Below are positions 36,659 through 49,852 of a stretch of 64,000 nt of DNA, one piece after another. The DNA lies in NCBI RefSeq assembly GCF_019399895.1, contig NC_091864.1:12874001-12938000 (forward strand). The letters run 5' to 3'. How positions within the stretch are numbered: position 1 is the stretch's first letter; each line of letters opens with the position of its first letter. This DNA is from Cardiocondyla obscurior. Lineage: Eukaryota > Arthropoda > Insecta > Hymenoptera > Formicidae. The notes under the pieces are model-generated. The model was not told the origin of the DNA, did no database searches, and was given only the letters and a program-made list of their open reading frames with translations. A program made the translations under genes and the position numbers.

Positions 36659-39600
36659 GTAGGAGAAAATAATTAATGGACCGACTGCTCACTCTCCGCT
36701 GTCGGTCGGAATAGTCCCGCCGTAAAAATAAAAAAAAAAAAATAAAAAGGAGAGGAAAAAAAAAATAGACACGAGGTATAATCTATCTAGCGCGGTGGAA
36801 CGAGCGTCTCTTTTTCTCTTTCTTTCTCTCTCTCTCTTTTCCCCACTTCGAATCTCCGCGGGCCGAAATATGCCAGTGGTCATACGCGGTGAGCTCTGTG
36901 TCGAACGGGATGGAATTTGAGGTATTTCGTAGCTCCAATGAGGAAGTAAATACACGGTGTGCTCAGACGGTGGCCAGATTAAAAGCGCCGACCGAATGGA
37001 GCGAGCGGGATTGTTGTACATTACAGAAGCGAAGAGTAAAGTAGGTAAACCACATCGCTCAAACGCGAACGAGAGGAGAATGGTCTGCGTTTTAACAGAC
37101 CACAGGCCGGACGCATCGTGACAGAGCGGCTTTAAAGCGCGGCCGTCTCTACTAACACAGAATGTGATGTAAAAAAAAAAAAAAGTTCTGGAATCGAAAT
37201 TATCATCGTGGTTTTTGCCGGCGTCCGCCGATCAAACCGTAAAAGCTCCTCTCGAACCTCTCCACGATTTTTGACGCACTGCTTAAAATACGTCGAAGTA
37301 TCTACGTATATTTATATCTTGATAATAAAAAAAAACTACACTATAAAAATTTTGCGTGTTTCGTACGCAAATCTTAAAAAAAAGAAACCAAAAAAATAAA
37401 TTAAAAAAAAAAAAACAGGCTTGATGCACGAAGAAAATTTGATATTAGTTTAAGTATTGTGGCAGACAACGGCTGGCCATGATATTTAATCTTACGATTC
37501 CATGACGGTCCGCAACTACCGTGGCACTACGATAATTCTTAGTGCATTTAAAATGTACGTTTTTCGTGCGACCGGTCCATATTACCGCGGAATCTGGGAG
37601 TCCTGGGGACGCAGCGTAATTAGATGATCACACGCGGTGGTGCGCGTAACACTTAACGGGCAGACGATGACCTTTAACGGCGCACACGGAAAAGTCTCGG
37701 TATGTGGTCGAGAGGCAGACACTTATCTGATCGCGAGGAATCCGAAGACAAATTGCCGGTAATCGAGATAAGCGAGCCGCCAGGGAAAACTGATCAATCC
37801 CGACCGGCGGCGGGCGGCCGGTCGCGAGGGACAATCGCGTCGATACTTCATTTACCGCGTGCTCGCGTTATTATCACTTTCTACAACCAACCGACGCGGA
37901 GGGAAAGAGGAAAGGTTCGTTGTTCATACATTTCCTCTCACTCGGCACGAGCGGGTCACGCGAGCTCGTCCCCTCGCTTACCTAACGGCATGCGCGCAAC
38001 CATCCACGGTGCAATCGCAATTAGAAACTCTCCCGCGGATTCTGGGAAAGAATTTTCTTAATTAGAATGCCCGAAAAAAAAAGAAAAAAATTAAAATAAA
38101 TATAAAAATATTGAACTCGAGGAAATGATTCTTAAAGTCGTTGGCATATCAAAGATAATAAAATGCAAATAGTTCCGACAGATTTGTTCAGTAAATAGTT
38201 TATTTGGATTTAAATTGATACTTTCACGTAACTTAAGAGTTTTCTATTGTCGAAATGTTTATTTAAAATGTTTAATTGATACGTTACGTTAAAGTAATTA
38301 TTATAGTTTTCTTTTTGCGCCCTGATGCATATCAAATGAATTAGAGGAAATGGAGGGGAGGGGGACTGTTAGCGCGATGGCAAAAATGACTTTATTGTCT
38401 TGTCAACCGATTCTATGTGCAGCGATTAAATGGTCGGTATGTATACTTTATTGAACATGCCATTACTGAGAACCACGAAGGGACTGTCATTCCGGATCGA
38501 TGAACTCGATTATAACGCGGCACCGCAACGCCTACATGTCGCATTGGAAAACATGTTTATAGGTGATTTTTATTTCTCGCTTCGGGAATAAAACAAGATA
38601 TTTATGCCCTGCGTCACGCCTTTCTCCGAGCGACTCCGAAATTTGTCCTCGCGGTGGCAGGTTTGGGCAACGGAGCTAGTTTCCGAAACGAGTAAAAAGA
38701 GATGATCTCGGTTCGCTCGCCTTCCGTGGTCTTTTCGTATCGTTATCTCCATCTTCCGTTTTCCATTTCGCTTGGAAATTGCGTTTCGGTCGTTCGCACC
38801 AAAAGATCGACGCTATTTTCCAATCGAGCTGCTTTTACGCGCGCTAAACTGTGTGCATTACGAAAACCGTTTTGAACCTATCGTATTATACCTTATTCCG
38901 CATCGCCGTATTTTACGACACTTCGTAAAAATAGAAGAAAGCGCTAATCGGCACAGGTTCAGATCGTTACCGAAGAGGATAAATACACAAAATCAAAGCT
39001 ACGTCGTTATCGCGGTTTTAAGCGCGAGCGTAAAGCAATTAAAGTTTCCCCCGTGTTCAATTTAACGGTTTCTCCTGCATTTAACGCAAAAAAAAAAAAA
39101 ATTTAAAGACCTCTCGAGTAAAATTGTGGCGTGAAGTTATTCCCCGGCGAACTTTCCACCGCGTTATCTTCCAGTAATCTACTCGAGGGCTTTTCTCGCC
39201 TCGTTCCAACTTGAATGCACGTGACAATCGGTCGTTTTGCTTTCTTCGGCCGCTGCTCAGTCTACAGAACGCGATAGGCTGCATTCGACTCGCGAGAGAA
39301 ATATCTCCGTCCGTACCGTATACGAAATCGACATTCGTCGTTCATGAACCAATTACACGTTAAATGTGATCCTACGTGCATCTCGTCGTCACGGTACCCT
39401 GAGTCCTTATCGAAGGAAATCTTTGTGGCGTAACATGATTCGATCCCGCAAATTCTTCCCTTTTCCCTCCTCCCCTCCCCCCCTTCTGTCTTTCTTTCTC
39501 TCTCTTTATACACTTTTATCCCTTGCCGCTGCACGATACATCGGATCGCGTGCTACGATCCAGAACCGCAAGATCGGCTATCGTGGGCCTCGGGCACCTC

Positions 39601-42010
39601 TCTCTGTCTTTCCCTCTCTCTTTTCGTTGTCAATAGTCAGGCTTGACTCATAGAAACGGGTTCCGCTCGCATTCCGGACGTCCAGCCTGCCGTTCGCGGC
39701 AGAAAGCGCATCGCCGCATCGATATCCGCGCACGTGATAAGCGGGATGCGGCGACTCTCGGGAATCGATCGCGGTACCGAATTTTGATAACACTTTTTCT
39801 TTATCACGACATTAGATTTTCACTTAAAACTTTCTTTTTTTTTTTTTTTTTTCGACGTTATAACTCTCGCGACCTCGAAGCTGACCTGCCTCTGATTTTT
39901 ATTTAATTAATCGCTACTCCACGATTTTTGTTTCTAACTTTTGTCACGTAACCTTTTTCGTCAAGAATATACCTACGATTTTACGTTCTGAATAGCCGCC
40001 GCGTTGATCGACGTGTTCCTTTATTTGGTAAATTGATTACTCGTCCGTCGCGCAAGTATCGATGGGTAGGTTGGAAATAATCGGTAAAGACATCCGTCGT
40101 TCGCGATTGTAAAGTGAAAACAGCGCGCGGGCTTGAGCCGCTTGGTTCGCTAGACCAATGCACGATGTATTTAAGTTCGCCGACTCGTGCGTCTCTCGCG
40201 TTTATTTGCGGCCGCGTGATTTGCATGGAAACAGAGAGACGCACGGGCCCGAGGAAGTTGCTTATTAACGGTAACCAGGATGTTATCGGCACGATGCCAT
40301 TGACATCATTATCGTCATTCCCATCGTTTCGCTCGGCGGGATTCTTCGGCCGGAATGGACGACGTTCGCTTAGCACTGATTACTCGCGAGTTCATTATTC
40401 CCCACCGATTACGAACGCCTTTCAATTTCCAATCGAATTATTCTGGAACGTATTGCAGCCAATTTGTGTCGAATGTCATTTTATGCACTCGACGGAAAAA
40501 AAAAACATCGATGAAAGTTTGTTAAAAACTCAACGGAAATTCGCGTGGCAATTTAAAGAAACAAGAAAAAATATATATACAGTAATGTAAAAATACATTT
40601 CACGGTACGGGTTTCTCGAAGAAATAGGAATTGAAGAACTTTGCATTTTGCCTGTTCCGTTTGCAGATATTGTTTCAGCGCTCACCGCCCGCGGTCAGCG
40701 AAATTATGAGATTACGTGCTCGTGTGAGGTTTCCCCCGGCTACGATACCGAAGTCCTATGTGCACGTTCTTATCCAATTTCACGACTTCGTCGTCTTCCA
40801 CCGCGCCAGCCCGCGGCTTCGCGTTCCTTCTTTTTATTTCCCGTCGGAGTTCGCGGCCGACGACCGGCTCTCCTGACGTCCCTCCTATCGCATCCGGTGA
40901 TCGATATTCCCGCGATTAATAGATCCCTCATAGGAACGTATGCTTCTGTTCTAACATACATTCGAATGAAAGCGCTGCTTTAATTGCGCCGCAACTTCAT
41001 CAGCGCTTGCAAAATATAATTTTTTAATTTTCCATTATCAATCAATAAGCCGAACAATTTTAACATTGGTTCAAATTATCTCAAGTTATTTAAGAATAAT
41101 ATTAAATTATTTTAATTATTTACAAGGTCTTGTCTGACTCAGTAAAAAAAAAATTTTAAAAAAATTTGTGTTAAAAATTTGCGCGAGATCAACGAAGTTG
41201 CGGTAATGATCTAGCTTAAACCTCGGTGCATTCCCCGGAAGACCGTCACCGTGACGATACAACGTAATGTATGTGGCGACGACTAATATTTCCGATTGAA
41301 GAACCGATGGAATCTGGGCCTTTATACTATACAGGCTTCTTCCAGAGCACCTAATGACCGTGTATCTCGTGTGAGCCAAGTGCTTGAGTCACCGGCGCGC
41401 AAGGGGACACCATAAATACGCTCGTAACGTCGTTGTCGAAATTTATTTTCGTTGTCCTTAAGGGCGGATGGCCGAACCTGTCGGTGTACTATCACGAGCA
41501 AAGAAGACCCTTCTCTAAAAACCGCAGGCATCGGGGGGGGAAAACCTTCGGGAGTATATAAAGGACGTGGAAAGAAAGTGTCTCCCGGGGCGGCCACTCG
41601 ATACCGATCTCGTCGTTTATCAGCCTCCAACGAAGATGGAATTGCGGCACAGTGCGTGTTTGCATTATACGCGCCGCGAGATCCGGCCGGTCGCACGCTG
41701 CGCGCGTCGTGCAAAAACAAACGTGTTTCAAGCCGCGGTCGGAAACGCTCGATTTAGCGCAACGCGATTTAACATTATCGCGCAGCATCACGGATGAATT
41801 GCGGCGTGGAAGGAGCAACACTCGGAGCATTTCCGTTTTCGCGTAACGGACGGTCGGCGCAAATAGCCGGCAAGGGAGAAAGAGGACAGCGGGATAAAAA
41901 GAGAGAGAGAAAGAAAGAGATGGAAAAGAGAGGAGAAGATCATCCAGTGCGGATAGATCCGCGGCAAGGTCAATGATTTTCCGACCGCGGACCGATGAAC
42001 TTGCGCCGGC

Positions 42011-42026
42011 GTACGTACGTACGTAC
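42011..42026. repeat. (ACGT)n microsatellite
   Basis: Four tandem GTAC units; a similar run occurs inside the foldback repeat near 59241-59256. Confidence 0.85.
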
Positions 42027-42108
42027 TATGTGCACCGAGGTCCAAGCGTGGAGTCGAGCCCCGACATGGCGACGAGAGGGCAAGAAAAAGAGAAGGAGAA
42101 AAAGGAAG

Positions 42109-42110
<2 letters not shown>

Positions 42111-42148
<38 letters not shown>

Positions 42149-42159
42149 AGAAGAAGAAA
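42111..42159. repeat. (GA)n/(GAA)n microsatellite
   Basis: About 17 GA units followed by GAA units in a purine-rich tract that extends about 41870-42440. It explains the long Glu/Arg/Lys-rich and Ser/Leu-rich open frames here. Confidence 0.9.
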
Positions 42160-44095
42160 GATAGAGAGAGAAAGAAGAGGAGAAGGCAAGGTCGTTGCTT
42201 AGATAACAGTTGCAAGGTACAGTTGGCTCGCATGCCTGCAACGTCGAGACGAAGAGAACGAAGGGATGCAAGGAGAAAAAGGGGCGGCCGAAGGGATCGA
42301 CGTGGCGAACGCGAGGGAACGAAAAAGGAACGACAGGAGGGTGGGAAAGAGGGAAGAAGAAAGAGAGAGAAAGAGAGGGAGAGACGCCGTGTGTCCCGCG
42401 CCGGTAAAGGAAGAGAAGAGCGTTCGAATAACGAGCGAAACGGGGCCGTGTAAAGGGACGGGCGGGTGAGAGGGAGATGCGGAGCGATCAGGAAGGGGGT
42501 TATGCTATCGGCGTGATATCTTTTCCTTTTTTCTTCCGTCGAGCCGCCGCTACGGTTAGAGGAACGATGCGAGAGCGCAGTGATGTAAGAGAGATGTACC
42601 TATATATACCGAGAGCGGCCCTTCTTCCTCCTTCCTTCTCCGCCGCGCACGACCGTAGGGTCCGACCTCTTCCCTTGACGCCGCACGTTTGCCCCCTCCC
42701 TTTTCCTCGCTTACCGTGCGCGTTCTCGTACCCTTCCGCGCTCGTACTCTTCGCTCTTCCCGTCCCGAACCGACCTGGGGCCCTATACATACGCGCCCGG
42801 GCCCACTGAATTTAACGTGGCAGGTGCCTGCTGAATGGACGCGGCTAGGCCGTCGCAACGGGCCCTTTTTCTCCTCTCGCCCGCTTCCCTCTCCTTATTT
42901 CATCCCGATGGCGCGTCTCTTTGCTCTGCTTGACTCTCTCTGTCTTCTCCGTTCACGGCTCCTCTCGATCTTCCTCGCATCTCTCTCTCTCTTTCCTCTG
43001 CCGCGACTCTGGCGGATGACCAGCGATCGCTCCCGCTTGCATTGTGGCGCAGAAGGAACGCTCGACGAGCGCTCTCAATCATTTAATAGAGAGTCACTTT
43101 GCGTTGACAAGATCCTCGGTTTCTCTCCCGTCATCTCTTCCTTCCTCGTTTTATTTCTTTTTTTTTTTTCTTTTATTCTTCGCCGCCCCGGCCGATGCCG
43201 GGTGTCCACGAACGGTTTTGCTAAATCTCGCCGCCGCTTCGCGGAATCGCGTGCGCGAAGCGAGGATGAGCGGATCCGAGATCGCTGTTACCTGCCGGTC
43301 GGGTCGGCATTGCTCTCTCGAGAAAACAGGTGGAGAGGTAGGCAGGTAGGCAGGCCGGCCCGGGACCCTGATAGACTACGCGGTGGCTCGCGAACGAACG
43401 GCATGTCATTCCGCGAGGCGCGGGGAAGGAGGGAGCGAGGTGGAAACCGTCGAGGAATTTGGACGTGCACGAGGTAGCTATCTCGGGACGCGTAAAAACC
43501 GGCCTTCATTAGACGGAAATTAGCGTATCTCTCGCGCGCCGCGCCGTCCTCATCCTTCCTCATCCCGCGATCTCGAAAGGAGCGAACTCGCCGAAGATGT
43601 ACGGCGGCTTGAAAATCCCGCCAGACCGTTCCTTTAATCATTAATAAATCTCTTCAGCGACTTCCTAACGGAACGGACGATCGCGAGACAAACGCCGCGG
43701 TGGAGAGTAAAGGACTTGGATAAATCTTCCCCCTCCGTGATTTCCGGAGAAAATACAGATGATAAGCGAACTGTTAGCGTCGGTTTAGTGTTAGCGGTCT
43801 ATTCCGTCTTCGAGCTCTCGCAGAGCGGCTTGCGCATCCGTTTTCAAACGAGACTCTTCGGCAGATGAGAAGGCACGAGCGACGGGGAAGGGCGCCTTCG
43901 CCGCGGGACCGGGCAAAGGTAAGAGAGTGCAGCGAAGAATTGTGAGAAAGGGGAGAAAATTGCAAAACGACATACCGTGCGACCGCACACGCCGGGAGGA
44001 TAATTCCACCGCGCGGGACTGAAAGCCGCGCGCAGTTTGGCTGCACGCCAGCGTTTAAAATGTGTTACAACACAAACGTCTCGGTCAGAGTCGTT

Positions 44096-44121
44096 AAAAA
44101 AAAAAAAAAAAAAAAAAAAAA
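44096..44121. repeat. Poly(A) tract
   Basis: Run of about 26 A residues, the longest homopolymer noticed in the window, without an obvious upstream retroposon body. Confidence 0.9.
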
Positions 44122-47100
44122 GAAAACGAGAAAAAGCGACGGGAAGGTCCGCGGTTAAATCTAATTGCGCACGGCGGACAAAAACTGTCGACACGCGGAA
44201 TGAATCCCGAGTACCCGAGAAGAAGCGAGTTGTTTCTTATCGAAATCTCAAGGATGTTGCGCGAGGTTCCCGCTGCGCGCGACTATGCCGGGGCCGCAAC
44301 TTTTGCGCAAAGTCCGCGTTTATCTATTTTTATCGTCGGTTTATATTATTAAGTACATCCTTCCGCCGAAACGGCTCGTAATCCTCGGCTTTCGCGCGCG
44401 ATTCTCGTCCCGCGCGGTGCACGCGATCCCGGGCCGCGAAGTGTGTTAATACGCGATTTACACGGGAAGATAGAATTATTGGTGCCGTCGGTGCCGAGGT
44501 AGAGACGAGGGAACGGGCCGTTGCGGTTATCGCGTGAATACGACGCCACACGCTGCCACTTTGCGGGGAAAATCTCGCGGAGACTTGACGCGTGATCCGC
44601 GAGACCGAGGAGAAAAGAAGGTGAACGTTGAAGCTTGAAACGGAAGCGCGTCGTCTCGTATTCCTCGAGGATGAGAAGTAAAGAAAAAAGAAAAAAAAAA
44701 AAGAAAAAAAAAAAAACCGCAAATCGGATCGCGACAGAACTCGGCGTTGGTTGGGCCTTTCCTTCTCCCTGTTTCTCGCGGGATACGATCGCCGACTGAT
44801 CGACGAGCTTAGGACAAAAGTATCGGGTTGCTGTACCACACACTCACGAGGGATCATCTTCGTGACATGCCTGAAACTTAATTTGCTGGCCACATGTTTA
44901 TAAATTCGTGGCGTAAGATCCGAGATACGGACGGGCGCGGTTAAATATCACAGGGAGGGAAAAGAAAGCGACTTGACGTTTTATTCTAAGAATCTCGTTG
45001 GAATCTCTTCCGAGCACTGACGTCCAAAATATTCATTTGTATATCAAACGCTAGGTGTACGACAAAACGTCTCTTTCAAAACGTAAGCGTTTTCAGATCG
45101 TAACCGACTACGGGCGGGAGAACGAGCGAAAGACGAGACGACGCTGTACTTCGAGAGGGACAGATATCCGTATCGAGGAAGGAGAAAAAGGTGCCTCGAG
45201 TGTCCTCGGGAGCGCATTCCTGTTGGTACGACACACCTGCCGCAAAAGCCTGCAGATTGCGTCTGTTATCGCGATTAAACACGCGCGCGCGCGCATCATT
45301 GTCGGCGCGTGGAAAGTTAAATAATACCGCGTGCGCAGTTTTCGTTGCTACTTTTCGAGTCGGCGAGCGACGTTCGCGGCTCTCCGGTAAACGACAAATC
45401 CGTAAACCCGTCTCGTGCCTTCTTAATAATACGACCTTGGGGTCCCGCGAGCCTTCGCCGCGAACCTTCGTTCATCCTCTCTTCATCGGGACGTAGGCAG
45501 CGCGCTCGTCCGACTCTAAGACCCGGCGACTCGACCGGCGACAGCGTCTCGTCGAAACGAAAGTCATTTCCGCTTTCAAATTGAATCTGCGGCGTCGCGA
45601 CGTCAAACGAATGGTCCCCGCTTGTCTAGTAACGATGGCAATAACGATGCGGGGAAGGAGAGGACACGTGGCGAAGACGCGCGGGTCGGTTCGATCGGCG
45701 AGAAATGGGTCGCGCAAGCACCGCGGTTCGGCGAAAACGACAGAAACGAGCGCGCGGAATCGCGCGATGGTGACGCAAGACACTAATCTCGTTCGTGACC
45801 TCATTACCGCGTCCTTTCTTCCCCCCGTTTCCTCATTTTCTAAATTACTGGCCGGGAGCACGCTATCTCGTGAACTTCGCCAGCCCGAGGTTCGTGAATC
45901 GCGAATTCTCCGCGCCTGCGAACCGAGAGTGAAGCCGATTAATCCCGCGATCAAGAGTCAAGCCCCGGCTTCTCCGAGTCGCGCGTAATTGAAAGAAATC
46001 GAGGAGTAATTCCGGAGATAATCCCGGAATAATTTCAGCCCGGTCTACGAGGGAACCGAGGGATTAAAAATTCTGCGACGACCGAATTTCGTTACGTCAA
46101 GGAAAAATCATTGTGTAAATGTTGATCCGACGAAGAATTAGGGCGTTGATAGGTAGTGCAGTCTATTTAATGCATATAGATACCGCGTGAATAATGGAAT
46201 TACTAACCGCGTACCATTAATCGCGAAAATGACATCGGCACCGCGACGCGAGATATCGACCACCTGGTTTTTCGGAGCGGCATCGCGATCTAAAAACGTT
46301 CTCCAGAAATAAGGCGCTTTTAATTGTACTTCGATTCTGGGTCATTGGTTTAAGCGTGAAAATCAATTGGCGGCGAAAAAACCCGAAGCTTTCGATTTGA
46401 ATTAAGAAATGGAAACGACTAGCGTGAAATAAGACTACGTTCAGCGGAACAAACCGCACCGCAATTTGATATAAAGATCATGACTCTAGACCGGCTTTTG
46501 GGCTAATAGGATTCTTAATCTTAACTGATTATAAAAGCATACACCAGTAAATATTATAGCATTATTACAAAAGTAGCATTTCTGCTAATCGCAGTACAGG
46601 GTTTTGGCTAAAAGAAAAAAAAAAAACGTTTTTCTAATAACGTTTCCAATCGATCGCAGAGTTACCTGCGACTTTTGCGAGCCGTGTCGCGGCCGGAGCA
46701 CGCAGATTCCCCAAAAAATGCGAGCTATCTCCGGAATTCAGAGTCGAACGGCGAGGCACCGGGGTCACGGTGCTGGTTTCGCGTGCGAGCGTGCCACCGT
46801 CGGGCTTTCCCACATTCGAGGCGGCTCATTTTCGGCGCGGAACGTCCATTAATAAATTTCCCAACGAGAAGGTGTCGGCGAGCAAAAAAGAAACCCGAAT
46901 CGGAGCGGGGCGCCTGACACGCGCCGACAAAACATCTTTCGTCATTCTCTCACGTTTCACGGGACGGTGTGTGACATTTCGGCTTGACAAATAAGACGTG
47001 ATTGTGATTATACAGAGAGACAGAGATAGAAAGAAAGAAAAAGAGAGAAAAAAAAAGAATGGAAAAACGCGCGCGACGGACACTTAGACGGCGTTCGCGC

Positions 47101-47245
47101 TCGTGCATCTTCGCGGCACAGAAAGTCCTGAGCTCACCGAAATTATACCGGTTTCGGTATGCCGAGAGGAGAGGCTCGAGACACGCCGCGAGACGGAGAA
47201 CGAAGCGCGAGAGAGAGGGAGAGAGAAAGAGATAGAGTGAGCAAA

Positions 47246-47278
47246 CGAGCGAGCGAGCGAGCGAGCAAGCAAGCAAGC
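47246..47278. repeat. (GAGC)n/(AAGC)n tetranucleotide repeat
   Basis: Five GAGC units grade into AAGC units, adjacent to a GA-rich tract at 47200-47240. Confidence 0.9.
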
Positions 47279-47467
47279 GCGAGACTTCCGCGCGTTCGAG
47301 GCTGCGCGGGTCTATTCGCGGCAATTTGGCGAAAGGAATCGAAAACGCGCGTTCCCGCGGGCAAGAAGAGATGGCGGGTGGCTTATAGGGTAAAGAGAGA
47401 AAGAGAGAAGCGCAGAGCGAAAGGGCTCCGTCCCTGGTAAGCGAAACCGGGCGGGCAGCTAACTCAC

Positions 47468-47503
47468 CTCGTGCCACATTCCGCTGGGCTGTACTGCCGG
47501 CAT
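47468..47503 (-). CDS. Candidate upstream first coding exon of the four-pass membrane gene
   Basis: On the minus strand an ATG begins a 12-codon frame MPAVQPSGMWHE that ends exactly at a consensus donor (CACGAG|GTGAGT) in phase 0. The first long exon of the membrane gene is open in phase 0 back to a CAG acceptor at 35740, giving EKREEASRRVTPACRV before its own ATG. The two fit together across an ~11.7-kb intron. This rests only on splice signals and phase; the acceptor's pyrimidine tract is weak. Confidence 0.3.
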
Positions 47504-47794
47504 TTCCGACGACGAAGCGATGAGGTTCACACAAATCCTGCCGCCACGTGAATCCTCCTCCGCGGCGAAGTTTGAAAGAAAGGTGACGAGACCTAATTAT
47601 CTCCTGTCCGCTCCTTTTTCCTGCTGTGGCTGCTCTCGCTGCACTCGCGCACGTCGCTTTTCAAATTTTCGAACTCTCGCACACACACGGGAGAGAAAGA
47701 GAGCGCGCGGAAGACGCACGAAAACGAGGGGGCGGGGAACGCGCGCGTGGAGCGCGTGCACGCACGCACGTGAGGGGCACTGCACGAAACCGCC

Positions 47795-47842
47795 GACCGA
47801 CCAGCCAGCCAACCAACCAACCGACTAACCAGCCAGCTAGCC
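47795..47842. repeat. (CCAA/CCAG)n tetranucleotide repeat
   Basis: Imperfect tandem CCAG and CCAA units over about 48 bases in GC-rich DNA. Confidence 0.85.
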
Positions 47843-48596
47843 AACGGGGCTGCTGCCCGCATACCGGCCGCACACACGCGCAGGCTCGGCAACGGGTTTC
47901 TCACGGGGCGAAAACGTCAACCGACACTCGGCGGCTCGAGGAGCGGCAGCTGCTGCTGGAATCCTCGTAGCCGGTAGGCAACACGTACGTCTCACGCGCG
48001 CTAAGACCAACTCTAGCAGTCCGGCCGAGCGATCAGGGCGTACTGACTCATGGCTCATGCCTCGGGCCTCTGGCCCGTTGCCGTTCGCGCGCTCCTTCAC
48101 GGCGCTAGGGCCGTGCCGCGGTAAATACAAACGGGGATTATAATTCCGCAGCGTAATAAAAAATAAAATAATCGTCTTTCGTTTTTTTTTTTTTTAACTA
48201 GTTGGTTTTACACGCTCAGCTTAAAAGTTTTCAGTCTCGATTCTAGAGCCCGTTCTTTGTTCCTGTGAGAGAAAAAAAGAAAAAATAAATTTTGATTAAC
48301 TAAGTTGATCGAAAATAAAACACTTTGTTAAAAAGTTAGACACGTAAATTTAAACTTTGATACGTTCAGTTCTTTTTGTAAATTGACAGCTTATACAAGG
48401 CGCGCGATAGCGGTCTCATCTCTAAATATGAATCAACCGTAACTTTATTTCGTAATATAATCGCTTTTTTTTTACAGCAAAATGTCTCCTTTTTTTCTTT
48501 CTTTTTTTTTTTTAGTGAAGTATAATGAATACACTTAAAAGATAATATGCGCATGGATATTTATCGTAATCATACATCAATCAAAAATATTAAAAT

Positions 48597-48625
48597 TATA
48601 TATATATATATGTGTATATATATAA
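48597..48625. repeat. (TA)n-rich microsatellite
   Basis: Two TA runs separated by TGTG in the AT-rich DNA at the boundary after the GC-rich domain. Confidence 0.8.
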
Positions 48626-49852
48626 CTGTTTTGTTTTCTCAATAAAGATAATTTACAACATACATCTTTCTTTTTTTATCCTTATGTCTTAGAGTTAACC
48701 GACGATTAGGTGTTTTCCTCCGAATTGTAACATGTCTCACGATGTGAGTGCACGATCATGCACAGTCCGCTATAAACAAGTTGTATACCACATGCTTCTC
48801 AATTATCACGCTACAAATTTCTAAATTTGTATTACAAGACATATAACGCTTAATTATAGTAGTTTTTTTTACCCTACGATCAAATGAAACCAACAAGGAT
48901 ACAGTGCGCATCGGTATACAAGTTAAAGAAAGCTGTTACCGTCTATTCAACGCTCGGTATCTATAAAACTTATATAAGAACCATATTTGTAAAACGGATC
49001 GTCAAACCGTGCTCTTCGAATATAACGCGCGGATTCCACCGATTCTTCAGCCGTACGTCTCATTTTACGTGTGACACATATATGTAATTTACACATATAC
49101 ATAAAGTAATAACGAAATCCGTGCAAAAAGCATTACATTCATTCCCAACGGATTCAAATCGTTCCTTTATTAAGAACGTACAAATAATATATCTTGCTAC
49201 AAGATTACAATTGGGGGAAAGCAAAAGGGATTTAACTGTACTGCGAATACACCCTCGATTGATTGACAAAGCCGAAAAAGCGATTTTGTTAAATATGGTT
49301 GCAATCTATCTTCCATGCAGACTCCGTTCATACTCCTAAGAAACGTCGTAAAGATATTACATAAATGAACTTTTGTAAATATCGTGTTATCTCCAAGCAA
49401 CCCGATAGGTTTGTAAAGTAATTTACATAAAAAATGTGACACCAACGGAGCTACAGTCGATTTTCTCGTATTTCGACGAACGTGAGATACTGGATTGTAA
49501 ACAGAGCACATCAAAGAGGATACGCGAACAAAGAACCAAGATCAGCGATATAAAAAAAGTGATAAACTGATTGCAAAACAAGTGGTAATGATCGTACCAT
49601 CGATAATTTTCTATCTATCGTCTAAAACACGGACAAGTCTGAATCTAAATAACAAAAACTGCAAATTGAACGAGTGAGTAGTGTGTATTCCGATAAGATT
49701 GAGAAAAAGGGGATAGAAGAAGGAGGGAAGGATATAGTTCATAATTTTTTGACAGCCAGTTACCTCAAGTATCTCTTACGTACGTGAACGCAAGAGGTAA
49801 ATAAGGATAAAATTAAAGGTAATATTGGAATAATAGTATTGCGGATTGGTGG

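Larger units (their letters stand above)
35693..49852. other. GC-rich upstream region of the membrane gene, then AT-rich ubiquilin 3' flank
   Basis: 35.7-37 kb probably holds the promoter or 5' UTR of the membrane gene. 37-48.1 kb is GC/CpG-rich with simple repeats and many overlapping spurious open frames; it may be an upstream intron of the same gene, given the candidate first exon at 47468-47503. From about 48.1 kb the DNA becomes AT-rich and should include the 3' UTR of ubiquilin, whose stop codon is at 49853. No recognised protein domain or RNA gene is present in between. Confidence 0.5.

Noticed and set aside
42689..43477. 262-codon plus-strand Pro/Ser/Arg-rich frame
   Set aside because: GC-rich DNA with several overlapping frames, low-complexity composition, no domain or splice partner.
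44330..44893. 187-codon minus-strand frame with a poly-Phe run
   Set aside because: The poly-Phe is a poly(A) tract read backwards; no domain.
47226..47842. Regularly spaced repeats that could suggest an array
   Set aside because: They are tetranucleotide microsatellites without unique spacers, not a CRISPR array, and the DNA is from an animal.
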